Assembly: GCA_010093515.1 (NCBI GenBank) | Contig: MU001685.1 | Span: 1 to 64,000, forward strand | DNA length: 64,000 bases | From: Lineolata rhizophorae | Taxonomy: Eukaryota; Ascomycota; Dothideomycetes; Lineolatales; Lineolataceae | Direction: 5' to 3' | Program-made: the position numbers and the translations under genes | Part shown: piece by piece, positions 10,279 to 20,019 of the stretch | Position numbering within the stretch: position 1 is the stretch's first letter | How the letters are laid out: each line of letters begins with the position of its first letter | Notes under the pieces: model-generated | Databases searched by the model: none | What the model was told of the DNA's origin: nothing | What the model saw: the letters and a program-made list of their open reading frames with translations, nothing else

Positions 10279-12737
10279 CTAAAGGATCAACGACGGTTGA
10301 TCGATTGGGTCCTCGAGGAAAAACCCTCCCGCGGCCAAACCACTGCCGTAATCGAGTTCTAGCTGTTCGAGACCCCTGAAACCGTCAGTGGCGATCAACC
10401 AGTCAATCCATTTCACTTACTCTTCGTACACCTGACTCCCTCCGATCATATCTGTCATCGGCGCCTCTGCGGATTCGTCTCTAGACATTATTCCGCTTTG
10501 CCGGAGTTGGTGCCTCACCTCCGGCAAAACCCTCCTTGGCCACCCAAACTGCTCCATTGACTCCAGGATTCGGACGCACGACAGCACCTGCTCGCGGTAT
10601 ATCGTATCGCCCGTCTTTACGAGCGCCAATCTGAGGATTTGGAGCGACTGCAGCAGGCTTTCGCAATCAAAATACACTCGCGAGGACAGACACCCACTAC
10701 TATTCATTTCCCGAGCCTCGCCAAGCAGTTCCGATGCGGCTTCTATACACATGTGGCCAAGAGTTTCAAAAGTGGAACGCTGCTTTTCGCACGACAGCCG
10801 GGCCCCTGGTAGCGCTGTAGACAGGAGGAACGGCCGGGTCAACAACATCACGACGCTCCAATACCGGATATGAAGACATCCAACTGCTCTTCGGTGGGAT
10901 GGCGAAACCGGAGTGTGCATCTGGAGATGCGGCGGCAAGGATCGTTGCCACGATTGCAAAGATGTCACGAGGGACTGAACGGCGCCGAAAGAGATGCTGC
11001 GAGTGCTTGACGTTGGCTGAAAGTACAGCGTGCGGCTAACTTGCTTTGCAATGTGCGACAAAGATGCCATTTGCTGAAGCAAGCCTGGGACAGGGGCGCT
11101 CAACACCCGTTCTGACGGAAAAGGCACCGGTGGCATCATCTCTCCGACAGTTATCGCGCACGGGTTCCCGCATCGAAGTGCCGAGTCTTGGTCAAGAACA
11201 TACAGCGTCCACCACAGTCGGCGCCGCTGCTCCTTTTCGATCAATCCCTGTGATGGCGGCATTTTGTCAAGCTGGATGCCGAGAGAATAGGCAATTCTGA
11301 CCGCCGTACCCACGTACAGATAGGAAGCGGTTCCGAAGCACGCAGACTGCAACGCCAACGACTGTAGAATTCACTTCACGATGAGCAAACCCTCCTTAGG
11401 TCAGAGCATCGAAACCACTCACCAGCAGGCACAGCGCCTTTACGCTTTCCATGTCGGCTTGGTCGCACACCCTTGTCACAAGTGTCTTTGCCCGCTCAAG
11501 GTACTCAGCGGTGGTAGGGCTCACCCCACCGTCAACTTCTTCGGTCTCTTCATCCTGCGCTCCCAAGGCAAAGATCGCGTACAATCCGCACAAGCACGCG
11601 GCACTCACTCTCTTATCTCCTTCCACGGCGTATATGTGCTCAACTTCTTGGTGGAGCTGTTCTGCGGAATAGAGCCAGTACAAACCGTGAACTTGCTCGA
11701 GGAACAGGCTCACGTACTGCTCACACTGCTCCCTCATTGGGAGAGCGAGTGGTAGACCCCTGTCAACGCCGCAGCTCGGCCCCGACATCGAGCTCTCCGG
11801 GGAAGTGGGAGGCAGTGACGTGGTTGACATTGGCTGAATGATCTCTGGGGGGTGAGTGAACTCTGTCGTGGGCTGAGGGCCCTCAGTCAGAGCTCGCACC
11901 GCTCCGTTGAAGCTGATGCCGGAATCAGCACCGATGTGCCCTTTGCGAGTCAATTCGAGCCGAGCCAACATAAATCGCACACTCAATGGGAAGCTTACGG
12001 TACTTCCCCCTCGAGTCCACAATCATGCTGCCGAGCCCGTCATACAGCCCACGGATTTCATCGTTCGCAACGTCGTCGGCCGGACTACCCTGCAGATCAT
12101 CGTTGGTCGAACTTCCATCGTTTGGGTTGCTCGGGTTGCTTTCGCCTGTGTCCGCGGCCGAGATGTCGAGTTCCCGCGCCAACTCGCGCAAGGTGTGTAG
12201 GTTTAGCTCCCGGCCGGGATATTGGTGCTTCAGGATCTGGACCATGTAGCGGTATTCTTCTTCCGTGACGTGATAAAAAGGGCGCTTCTTCCGGGCTCGC
12301 ATGTCGATTTCGCATCGCACCCCGATGGAAGCGCAATATTGGCAAGGCCCAGGCACTTTTCGTGGCGGATGAGCGGGACACCGAAAAGTCATGTGGGGCA
12401 CTTCGCAGGGCGAACGCGCAACTCACCAGGACCGATGCACTCGTCTCCAAAGTCAGTCGCGGGTTCATGCGCTCATCTCGAACGGCGACTTGGCACTCAC
12501 CTTTGTCTTTCTCGACTTGCAACGGTCGCACGACATCGGAGTTCGTTTCTTACGCTTCGGCTGCGCCGGCTCCGCCTCCGTCGCGCGCACGGCGGCACTT
12601 TCGTTGCGCGTGTCCATTTGCTCTGCCCCGCCATTAGCATCGGTCCTCGACAACGCTCCGGCTTCCCTTCTCGGCTTGCGGCGAGTACCTTCTAGAGGCT
12701 GAACATCCTCAACGCCAAAGGCGACTGGTCTTCCCAT
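10279..12737 (-). CDS. Zn(II)2Cys6 transcription factor, cluster regulator candidate
   Basis: Six exons: 12737-12501, 12439-12427 (13 nt), 12355-11999, 11940-11423, 11361-10421 and 10375-10279; introns of 61, 71, 58, 61 and 45 nt. All phases agree and give 720 residues. The zinc cluster Cys70, 73, 80, 88, 91 and 98 (C-x2-C-x6-C-x7-C-x2-C-x6-C) exists only if the 13-nt exon is included, because that exon supplies Cys80. After it come a basic segment, the SEEEYRYM-like block found in this subgroup (here VTEEEYRYMV), and a fungal transcription-factor domain (roughly 270-600) with MFGTASYLYVG-type and RRRLWWTLYVLDQD pieces. The last intron has a perfect GTAAGTG donor that overlaps an in-frame TAA; splicing it adds 31 residues. 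The position between the dioxygenase and the aldehyde dehydrogenase suggests it controls them. The start is the first in-frame ATG; another Met lies about 47 codons downstream. Confidence 0.87.
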
Positions 12738-13121
12738 ACATCGCGGGTTGACACTCTTATTATGATTTAGCTCGGCGCGGGGGCCTTGGGGAATATGGGG
12801 AAGACCCCAAATGGTGCTTTTGGGACATGTGGGGTCGGCAGGGGTGGTCGGCAACGTCACACGGCCAATTGCCGGCCTGGGGGCCGTCGAAGTGCGCACC
12901 GCGTTCCTACGGTTTCTCGCGGCCGCAGACGCTCAACGGAAGGACGCAAAGTCCGTCCCAAAGCTTGGGTGGCGCGGGCGCCAGACGCACGCACGAGATC
13001 TACGGCTAGCCTCGTCCCGCTCGCCTAGATCTAGGACGGTCTCACTCATCTAGATCGCACCTGAGGACACTCCGAGTGATTTGTTTACATTCGCTCGCAT
13101 AATAATTCCCGCAAAGTATCG
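12738..13121 (-). promoter_or_regulatory. Promoter region of the cluster regulator
   Basis: A 384-bp gap between the aldehyde dehydrogenase stop and the regulator start. It holds CGG-TTTCTCGCGG-CCG at 12910-12925 and a second, closer-spaced inverted pair (CGG-N7-CCG, 12862-12874). No gene is supported. Confidence 0.5.
12910..12925. promoter_or_regulatory. CGG-N10-CCG inverted repeat upstream of the regulator
   Basis: CGG at 12910-12912 and CCG at 12923-12925, spacer of 10 bases, about 175 bp upstream of the regulator start codon. If the regulator binds this form of site, it would control its own gene. Confidence 0.42.
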
Positions 13122-14954
13122 TTACTTCCCAACCTTGACGACCACGGTCTTGACTTCGCAAAAGTGGTCCAGGCTCTCCCTAACGCCTTCACGGCCCGTA
13201 CCGCTTGCCTTATAGCCGCCGAATGGCAGATCGTGGCACGTGGTGGGGCTGGCGAGTTAGCGGACGTCGTTGAACGTCAACCAATGGTCGCTTACCTGGT
13301 GCAATTCACCCCGACGGTTCCCGCCTCGAGGTGCTTGGCCACGCGCATGGCGCGGTCGATGTTCTTTGTGTACACGGAAGAGTACAGGCCTGCGTGGGTT
13401 AGCTGACGCTGGCAATCACGCTCGGGTCGCGCCCTTACCGTATTCGGTGTCGTTTGCCTTTTTGAGCACTTCATCCTCCGACGAGAAGACGCTGATGTTC
13501 ACGACTGGCCCGAAGATTTCCTCCTTCATGAACTGATGGTCCTCCGGAGTGTTGGTGAAGATGGTAGGCTTCACGAAGAAGCCCTTGCCCTTCTCGGCCT
13601 TTTCGCCCCCAAGCAGGAGCTCACCACCGGCCGCCTTGGCCATGTCGATGTACCTATGGACGTTGTGGTACTGAACCTCGTCGGCCACCGGGCCGTGATT
13701 TATGCCGGGATCTGTCGGATCGCCCGCCTTGGCAGCGCCAAACATCTTCTTAAAGGTCGCAATGTACTTGTCCGCCACGGTGTCCTGGACGTAGATGCGC
13801 GAATTGGCCATGCAAACCTGGCCGCTGTTCCACTGGATCGAGTACTGCGTCTCCGCCGCGGCTTGTTCTAGGTCGGCGTCTTCAAAGATGATTGCTGGGG
13901 ACTTGCCGCCGAGTTCGAGGGTGACATTCTTCAAGTTCGACTGCGCCGCCGCAACGGTAATGGCGCGGCCAGTCCGCCCGGAACCGGTGAAAGAGATGGC
14001 TCTGACGTCCATGTGGCTTGCCAGAGTGACGCCCGAAGGGTTACCGTACCCCGAAATGATGTTGAACACTCCCGGAGGAAAGCCGGCCTCCTTGATCCAA
14101 TGCCCGATGCGCGCAGACTTGTAGCGGTCAGAGAAGTTCCACTCGTCAGCCGCAAGATTCACTCACCGTGAGGGGGGCCTTTTCGCTAGACTTGATTACA
14201 ACAACGTTTCCGACGACCAAAGCCGGTGCCGCTTTGTTGCTAATGGCACGTCAGACAGAACTCGGATACTTTTACGATCGAAGCTCTCACATGCAAAAGT
14301 ACAGCGGAACGTTCCATGGGATGATGCCGGCAACGACGCCAAACGGCTGCTTCCAGGTGAAACCCACCGTGCCTGGCGTGTTCAGACTTGTTTTCCCTTG
14401 GACGAGGCCACCAGCCTCGGCAAAGGTGTCCAGCCGGCCGGCTGCAAGCACGCCGTCGATGTAGGTGCCGACCGGCTTGCCCATGGACATGGCCTCGAGA
14501 ACGGCAAGCTGATGTGGTCAACATCGCAAAAAAAAGTGGTAAACGACTCTGCGCGGCGGGCCCTCTACCTCTTGCATGTTATCCCTGATCAGAGCAGCCA
14601 GCTTCTTCATGTGCGCACCACGCTGATGCGGCGCCAGCTCAGCCCAGGCGGGCTGGGCAGCCTTCGCGGCTGCCACGGCACGGTTGGTGTCATCGGCGCT
14701 GGCCTCGGCGACTTGAAGGTGTTACCGGTTAGCACGTGACGGTTTCGGCGGAAAATGCAGGCGCGCGCACCTTCGGCGACCAGGTCGTGCGTGGCAGGGT
14801 TGTAGAGCTTGAAGGTCTTCCTGTCCGACGCGTCCGCGTACTACGCAAGCGTGAGCTAGCCTATTTACAATTTGCCGAAAAGAGAAGGTGGCGCAAGGCT
14901 CACCTCGCCGTTGATGAAGAGCCGCGTCTCGACGAGAGGCTTTGGGGCGCTCAT
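13122..14954 (-). CDS. NAD(P)+-dependent aldehyde dehydrogenase
   Basis: Eight exons: 14954-14904, 14840-14771, 14711-14569, 14508-14291, 14239-14167, 14117-13439, 13389-13296 and 13248-13122; seven introns of 47-63 nt, all in phase. The 484-residue product has the usual length and motifs of the ALDH superfamily: GIIPWNVPL near the substrate tunnel, FTGSGRTGR for the nucleotide, LELGGKSP with catalytic Glu253, GQVC with catalytic Cys287, EEIFGPV and a C-terminal PFGGYKASGTGRE block. No targeting peptide is seen, so it is probably cytosolic. In this position the likely substrates are the aromatic aldehydes released by the neighbouring dioxygenase; that link is inferred from context. It is transcribed away from the SnoaL-like gene across a shared 700-bp promoter. 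Confidence 0.92.
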
Positions 14955-15654
14955 GGTGTCGGCACGCAAAGGTCGAACTACGTTGGAAGTATGTGCACTC
15001 GAGGCGGGCGAGGAGGGCTGTCTGGAAGGCCGAGCCAACGCATTGAGTTCGCCGGTCGTTATATAGTCGCTGGAAGCCGCGGCAATAGGCAGGAACCCAG
15101 GCGGGCATGGGAGCCGGGAAGCGGCTGGCCTGCAGTACATAGGCCCCCCGTCGTGGCGGGGCACACGGACGTGCCAACCCCAGCGCTGGCGGCGGCCGCT
15201 CGGGACCATGGTGCCGTCCAGGCCTCGTCACGCCGCCGCCGCCTTCGACTGTGCCCGGCCTACTGCGCTGGGCCGGAAGCCAATCCGCAGTTCGATCGTC
15301 CGGAGCCCCTGAGCATACTACATACGAAGGCTCCGCAGCGGGTCTAGCCGAATCACTAATTTGCAAATCCACTCTACCGATTTCTCGCCTGCACCAACTG
15401 CGGGGTAAGCCACCCGCGGAGCTTCGTCCCTTGGCCTCCACCACCTTTCGCCCCCGCAGGGTCCATATGCACGCTACCCGGCGCAGATGCGAAGGAAGGC
15501 GCAACAATTGCCGTCGCTTTCACCAATCCGACCACGCGTCTCCGCGTTTCACTATAAAATGCTGGCGCATTGGAGAATGGGCATTCGTCGCGCCCAGCAT
15601 CCTCCTCTGGCCTTAGCCGCCTGCCGTCGCTGAGCGCCGCGTTTGTTCCCCGTT
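14955..15654. promoter_or_regulatory. Bidirectional promoter of aldehyde dehydrogenase and SnoaL-like genes
   Basis: Seven hundred bases separate the two start codons. It contains CGG-GACCATGGTG-CCG at 15201-15216, a perfect CCGGCC-N10-GGCCGG inverted repeat at 15255-15276, and a perfect CGGAGCC-N21-GGCTCCG inverted repeat at 15301-15335. A TATAAA lies at 15553-15558, about 100 bp before the SnoaL-like start. The layout is that of a shared control region for two co-regulated divergent genes. Confidence 0.6.
15201..15216. promoter_or_regulatory. CGG-N10-CCG inverted repeat in the bidirectional promoter
   Basis: CGG at 15201-15203 and CCG at 15214-15216. The spacer itself is nearly palindromic (ACCATGGT at its core), so 14 of the 16 bases match their own reverse complement. 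Confidence 0.45.
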
Positions 15655-16733
15655 ATGGAAGCCCAAGTCGCCCAGCTCCAGGACGAAGTCAAGAGCCTGC
15701 GGGCCGCCTTGACCAGAGTACAGGGTAGCTCGCCTCCTGACTCGCCGCTACTGGTCGAGCCAGTGCATAAGCTTACTGTGCCCCGCCAGATGAGCAGGAA
15801 ATTATGAAGGTTCACTACAAATACGGCTATTACCTTGACAAATGCCTCTACCAGCAGGTGAGTGGACTAATGGGACTCCGCCTAGTCGTGGCGGCGGCAA
15901 TTGATCCGCGAATGCATCAAGGTGTACGACATGTGGTCAGAGCACCCGGACGCGTTCGTCGAGTTCCTCGGCGGCAGGTACAGAGGCAAAGCCGGCATCC
16001 ACCGCCTGTACATTGACAGGTTCAGGAACACGTTCGGTGAGGGTCTCTCGTACGTCGGAGATAGGTAATAAGGCGAGCTGACCTCTTGCGTGTCGTTGGA
16101 TGCGCAGTCAACGGCCGGAACGGTCCTATCAGAGGGTTCCTTCTCGACCATGCAATGATGCAGCCAATAATCGATGTCGACGAGGACGGCACGCATGCTT
16201 GGGCAAGGATCCGCGCTCTAATGAATGCCGGGACGCACAAGAGTATCCAAGGTGTTCACCCGCGTGGGTACGCGTATCTGGGTTTTCTTCTTTTTGCACG
16301 CTCTAACCACCGGCAGGCACGTCCAATGGATGGAGGGAGGTTTGTATGAGAACGAATACATCAAAGAGAACGGCGTCTGGAAGCCTTTCCGTTACAGATA
16401 CTTTCCTTTTTGGTATGTTTTGCGCCGTCATCGGGGGTGGTCTCGATTGGGCGTATCCTCACTAAATCATTCTGCAGGCACGCCACTCACGAGCAGGGGG
16501 TCAGTTATACAAAAGAAAACTACGTCCCTTTTCCCAAGAAGACGTTTCCCGAGGATCCGCTCGGGCCGGACGAGCTGATTGAGCGGCCCATGCTGTGGCC
16601 GGACACCCGTGTTGTTCCCTTTCACTATTCGCATCCCGTCACGGGTAAACCTGTGACGGACCCCGAACTTCGTGCGCCTGGATGGGGTCAAGATGTCAGC
16701 ACTAGCGAGCTTCCCCTAACGCTTTCCTCGTAG
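15655..16733 (+). CDS. SnoaL-like (NTF2-fold) domain protein
   Basis: Six exons: 15655-15724, 15790-15857, 15922-16036, 16108-16267, 16317-16412 and 16478-16733; introns of 49-71 nt, phases consistent, 254 residues. An N-terminal helix (MEAQVAQLQDEV) leads into YGYYLDKCLYQQ, FLGGRYRGKAGI, GFLLDH and WMEGGLYENEY, the signature run of fungal SnoaL_4-type proteins. Relatives include dehydratases, cyclases and ring-modifying enzymes of aromatic metabolism, as well as members with no known activity. It has no signal peptide. The second intron uses an AAG acceptor, chosen because it rejoins the conserved segment. A CTAAC-pyrimidine-TAG string just before the stop could be another acceptor, but the intron would be only 39 nt. 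Its exact reaction in the cluster is unknown. Confidence 0.82.
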
Positions 16734-17328
16734 CACTCCGAGTGGCCAACGAGCTGCCTGTTTCGTATAAAGGTAAACGCTTAGGTCGTTTGGAATCGTC
16801 GAACATTTAATTTAACTTTTGCATTTGTATAGGTAATGAGGCGACCGCCTAGCGCCTCCAGAAATAGGCTACACCGAACCTGATCTCGCTCTTTTCAATT
16901 GTTTAACGCTTGCGCTTTACGGGATATGGATCGCTAGCATATGCTCTGCTAACATATAAGTGCTTTGGGGTACCAATTGGAATTCAGTGAATTGTCAACT
17001 AGTCTAACATTCAATTCCAATACATGAGGTGATTCAAAGGTTATAACGCACAATTTTGAGAATGTAAATCCGGAATCTACATGGAGTTTGGCTTGGTCAA
17101 TCTGCGAGGCGGCAAATCATTGGCAGAGCCAGTTGCAAAAATAAATGGTTAAATAAATAAAATTAGAAAATTAGAAAAATTGAACACATGCAACTTCGAC
17201 CTAAGATAGTGTCGGATTAATGTTTCCGTTACTAAGCCCATATATTGGAGCATGCACCGGCTATGGTGGTCCAGCATGTCGCGCACAAAATTCCAAAAGC
17301 TACAATTTTGTCGATCAGCACCGTGAGA
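16734..17328 (+). promoter_or_regulatory. Promoter region of the decarboxylase gene
   Basis: An AT-rich 595-bp gap between two genes on the same strand. It contains the inverted repeat CGG-ATTAATGTTT-CCG at 17213-17228, about 100 bp before the start codon. No gene is supported. Confidence 0.5.
17213..17228. promoter_or_regulatory. CGG-N10-CCG inverted repeat upstream of the decarboxylase
   Basis: CGG at 17213-17215 and CCG at 17226-17228 with an AT-rich 10-base spacer. This local sequence is AT-rich, so a chance match is less likely here than in the GC-rich promoters. Confidence 0.48.
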
Positions 17329-18575
17329 ATGGCAAAGGGAACAATTGCCGTCGAAGAGGCTACCATAGACCCCGGCTCCGTCGCGTCGTTGGGACGTTGG
17401 ATTAAACTTTTGGAGCCCGGCGCGGATCATGAGGCGGCCCTGACGGCTCACCGAAAACGGCTCCAAGACATATGCGAAGACCGGCTGAAGCAGATGGATG
17501 AAGAGGGCGTCGAATACATGTTGCTATCCATAACGTCGCCAGGCCCCCAGGGCGAACAAGATCAGGCGACGGCGGAGAAAATGGCAAAGGACTCAAATGA
17601 CTGGCTTGCCGGACAGGGTTAGTATGCTGCAACCCTTCCCAGCAAATTGTTCGTTCGTCCGTTTAACTTCGGCCGTGGGAAAGTCGCAAAAAAACCCGAT
17701 CGGTTCGGCGCCTTGGCTGCGCTTTCCATGCACTCTCCGGAACAGGCATCTGCAGAGCTGCAACGTGCAGTCAAAACGCTAGGCATGTTTGGGGCGTTGG
17801 TCAACGACTATCAAACGACGGGTCTTGAAGGCACGGGCAAAGAGTACTACGATACGGAAAAGTACGATCCTTTCTGGAAAGTGGTGGAAGAGTTGGATGT
17901 CCCTGTATATTTCCATCCCCGCTATCCTCAAGAACTAGGACCGGCCGATCCCTGGGGAGCGAGGAGACATCTGATCGGAGCGGCGGTGTCATTCCACATT
18001 GACCTTTCGTATCACATATACGCTATGTGTTCGTCAGGTGAGTGTGGCCGCTTTTGGGTTCCGGTTGATGCTCTGACAATACAAAACCAGGCACCTTTGA
18101 CCGTTTCCCCAACGTAAAGATTGTAGTAGGGCACTTAGGAGAGAAGTGAGTACTCCATTCTACGCTGCTTTGATCCTGGACATAACCAGCCTTCACAGCA
18201 TTCCATTCAACCTATGGCGAGCTTGCCATTGGTACAATAAGCCGTCGAAAAAGGCCACGCGCCCCTCGAAACACGACTACAAACACTATTTTAAAACCAA
18301 TGTTTACATTACCACAAGCGGAAATTTCAACACGAGGGGCTTGAAGTTCTGCATTGAGGAGCTTGGTGTGGACCGCTGTCTCTATTCGATCGGTAAGCGC
18401 TAGCCAGCGGCGGCTACTGATGATTAGTCGGCTGACAATAACGGTAGACACCCCTTATGACGCCATCATCGATGGCCAGACATGGTGGCGTTCAGTCGAC
18501 ATACCTGAGGACCAAAAGAGGGATGTTGGACGGCGCAATGCTATCCGCCTTTTCAAGCTTCCCCTAGAACTGTAG
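17329..18575 (+). CDS. Amidohydrolase-2 family hydroxybenzoate decarboxylase
   Basis: Five exons: 17329-17617, 17684-18037, 18091-18145, 18199-18392 and 18448-18575; introns of 53-66 nt; 339 residues, the usual size for 2,3-dihydroxybenzoate or gamma-resorcylate decarboxylases. These metal-dependent enzymes of the ACMSD group remove CO2 from ortho-hydroxybenzoates. Family landmarks are present: AVEEA at the N-terminus (metal-binding Glu, with Ala where some relatives have a second ligand His), YFHPR with His174, VGHLGE with His229, NLWR, ITTSGNF, and SIDTPYD with Asp298. The AVEEA form resembles the fungal 2,3-dihydroxybenzoate decarboxylase subgroup. Substrate is not fixed by sequence; salicylate, 2,3- or 2,6-dihydroxybenzoate are the known options. 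No targeting signal. It ends the aromatic cluster and lies tail to tail with the GH71 gene, 21 nt apart. Confidence 0.9.
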
Positions 18576-18596
18576 TCGCGAGATGCGAAGGCAAAT

Positions 18597-20019
18597 CTAG
18601 GATGCACTAGCACCGCCAACCCATGCATTGTAATTCGTAATGCCTCCCGGCGGGTACTTGGTGATTTCCGGCCCAGTGGAATACATTATAACTTGGTCGT
18701 TTCTCATCACCTGCACAGTGACCGGTCCCAAATTTTCCTTGAAGGGAACTGAAAAGTGACTCGCGCCGGCGGTGGGCACCTGATATGCAGTAGAATTTTG
18801 CACACCTTCACCTTCGAACTTGACTTTCGCCGTAGCTACCGCTTGAAGCAGTACAGTAACAAATACTCGATCTTCGCATACTTCATGTGGCGGCACAAAC
18901 TCTTGGTGAGCGCTCAAGTTGATATCGGATGGTGCGTTATTTCCAGTAAGCCCACTGTTACAGCCAGCGGCGGCAGGCGACAACCGGTACCAAAATACAA
19001 GGATCTCCTTCTCGATTGGCGGAGGAATCCCGCCATTCTTGTATTGTGCGATGTAAAAAGGAAGCAGCATACGCCAACAGTCGTGCGGCATGTTCTTCAC
19101 GTAAGGTCTAGCGTCTGCGCCGGTCGCACTGGGAATACCTTCTTCGTGGATCGGTCCAATGTAATGCGACTCGCCGTAGTCATTCCAGGAAACGATTTGC
19201 ACGAGGGAAGGCTGCAGTTCCGCTATTTGCTGCCAGCGAGTGTGCCACGTCGAATCCCCGCGCCACACCCAGGCCTTCCCGTATGCGGGGAGACGAGTAT
19301 AAAACCAAGGCGACACGCCCATCATGAACGTCTTAGTTGGTCCAAGGGCATCTTTCCAGGCGCGATCCGAATGCGAAGTGATTTCGTTGGCCCCATCTGG
19401 CCACATATCCCAACTGACTACTATATAGTCAACACCAGCTCGTAAATTGCGTCGCGTAACACTTACAAGCACCATCTATGATCTCTAGCTTGCTGGCGAC
19501 GCCTGCAGGCCCTAAGCTCGTCCAATCGGGAACAAAGCAAGTTTCAGAAGGAATCGATCTTCTGATCCTCGGCCAATCGTCGGTGTTTCTAGTACCCTCA
19601 AATGTCGAAACAACTGCAGCGCCTTTGAGTTTGTAATAAATCGGATTAGTACAAAAGGCCCCGAGAACTTCAATCACATCATTTAGCAGCCATGTGATTC
19701 CGCTACCGAGGTAGTCGAACGAAAAAAAGAGTGAAAACCCCAGTCTCGTAGTTGACGCAGCCTCGAAAGCGTTCGAAATTTGCGTTCGTGTTGTGTCGTC
19801 GTAAGGAGGCGATATATTGAGGACGAACCCATCGATTCCCGCTTCTTGGGCCAAAGCAATATCTCGTTGCCACAATTCCAGAGTATACGAGATAAAGACA
19901 GCAACCTCGGTCAGCACGGTCAGCAGCAACTTCACCAGGGGAAATTGTAAACTTACAATAACGTGAGCAAAAACCGACTTGTCGTGACTTTTGAGGGTTG
20001 ACGCAATATGCCCTAGCAT
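18597..20019 (-). CDS. GH71 alpha-1,3-glucanase (mutanase) family protein
   Basis: Three exons: 20019-19957, 19905-19467 and 19417-18597; introns of 51 nt (19906-19956, GTAAGT donor, unusual GAG acceptor) and 49 nt (19418-19466); 440 residues. Matches glycoside hydrolase family 71, which hydrolyses alpha-1,3-glucan of fungal cell walls: AQEAGIDGFVLN, FSFDYLG, VSTFEGTRN, FVPDWTSLGP, GAFSWDMWPDG, SPWFYTRLP, WVWRGD and SWNDYGESHYIGP all occur in order. The C-terminal 100 residues resemble the beta-rich tail found after the barrel. Most GH71 enzymes are secreted, but no signal peptide is visible from this start; a missed 5' exon or an intracellular form are both possible. The 51-nt first intron is a multiple of three and has no stop, so retention would add 17 residues. 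Confidence 0.85.

Noticed and set aside
15858-15885. Early CCTAG acceptor for SnoaL-like intron 2
   Set aside because: It would make a 28-nt intron and add residues that interrupt the conserved segment; the AAG acceptor at 15921 fits better.
16695-16733. Extra intron at the end of the SnoaL-like gene
   Set aside because: Branch site and acceptor look good, but the intron would be 39 nt, shorter than any other seen here, and the added tail is not recognisable.
18597-20019. GH71 gene as a member of the aromatic cluster
   Set aside because: Its substrate is cell-wall glucan, and its promoter has no CGG-N10-CCG; proximity alone is weak evidence.
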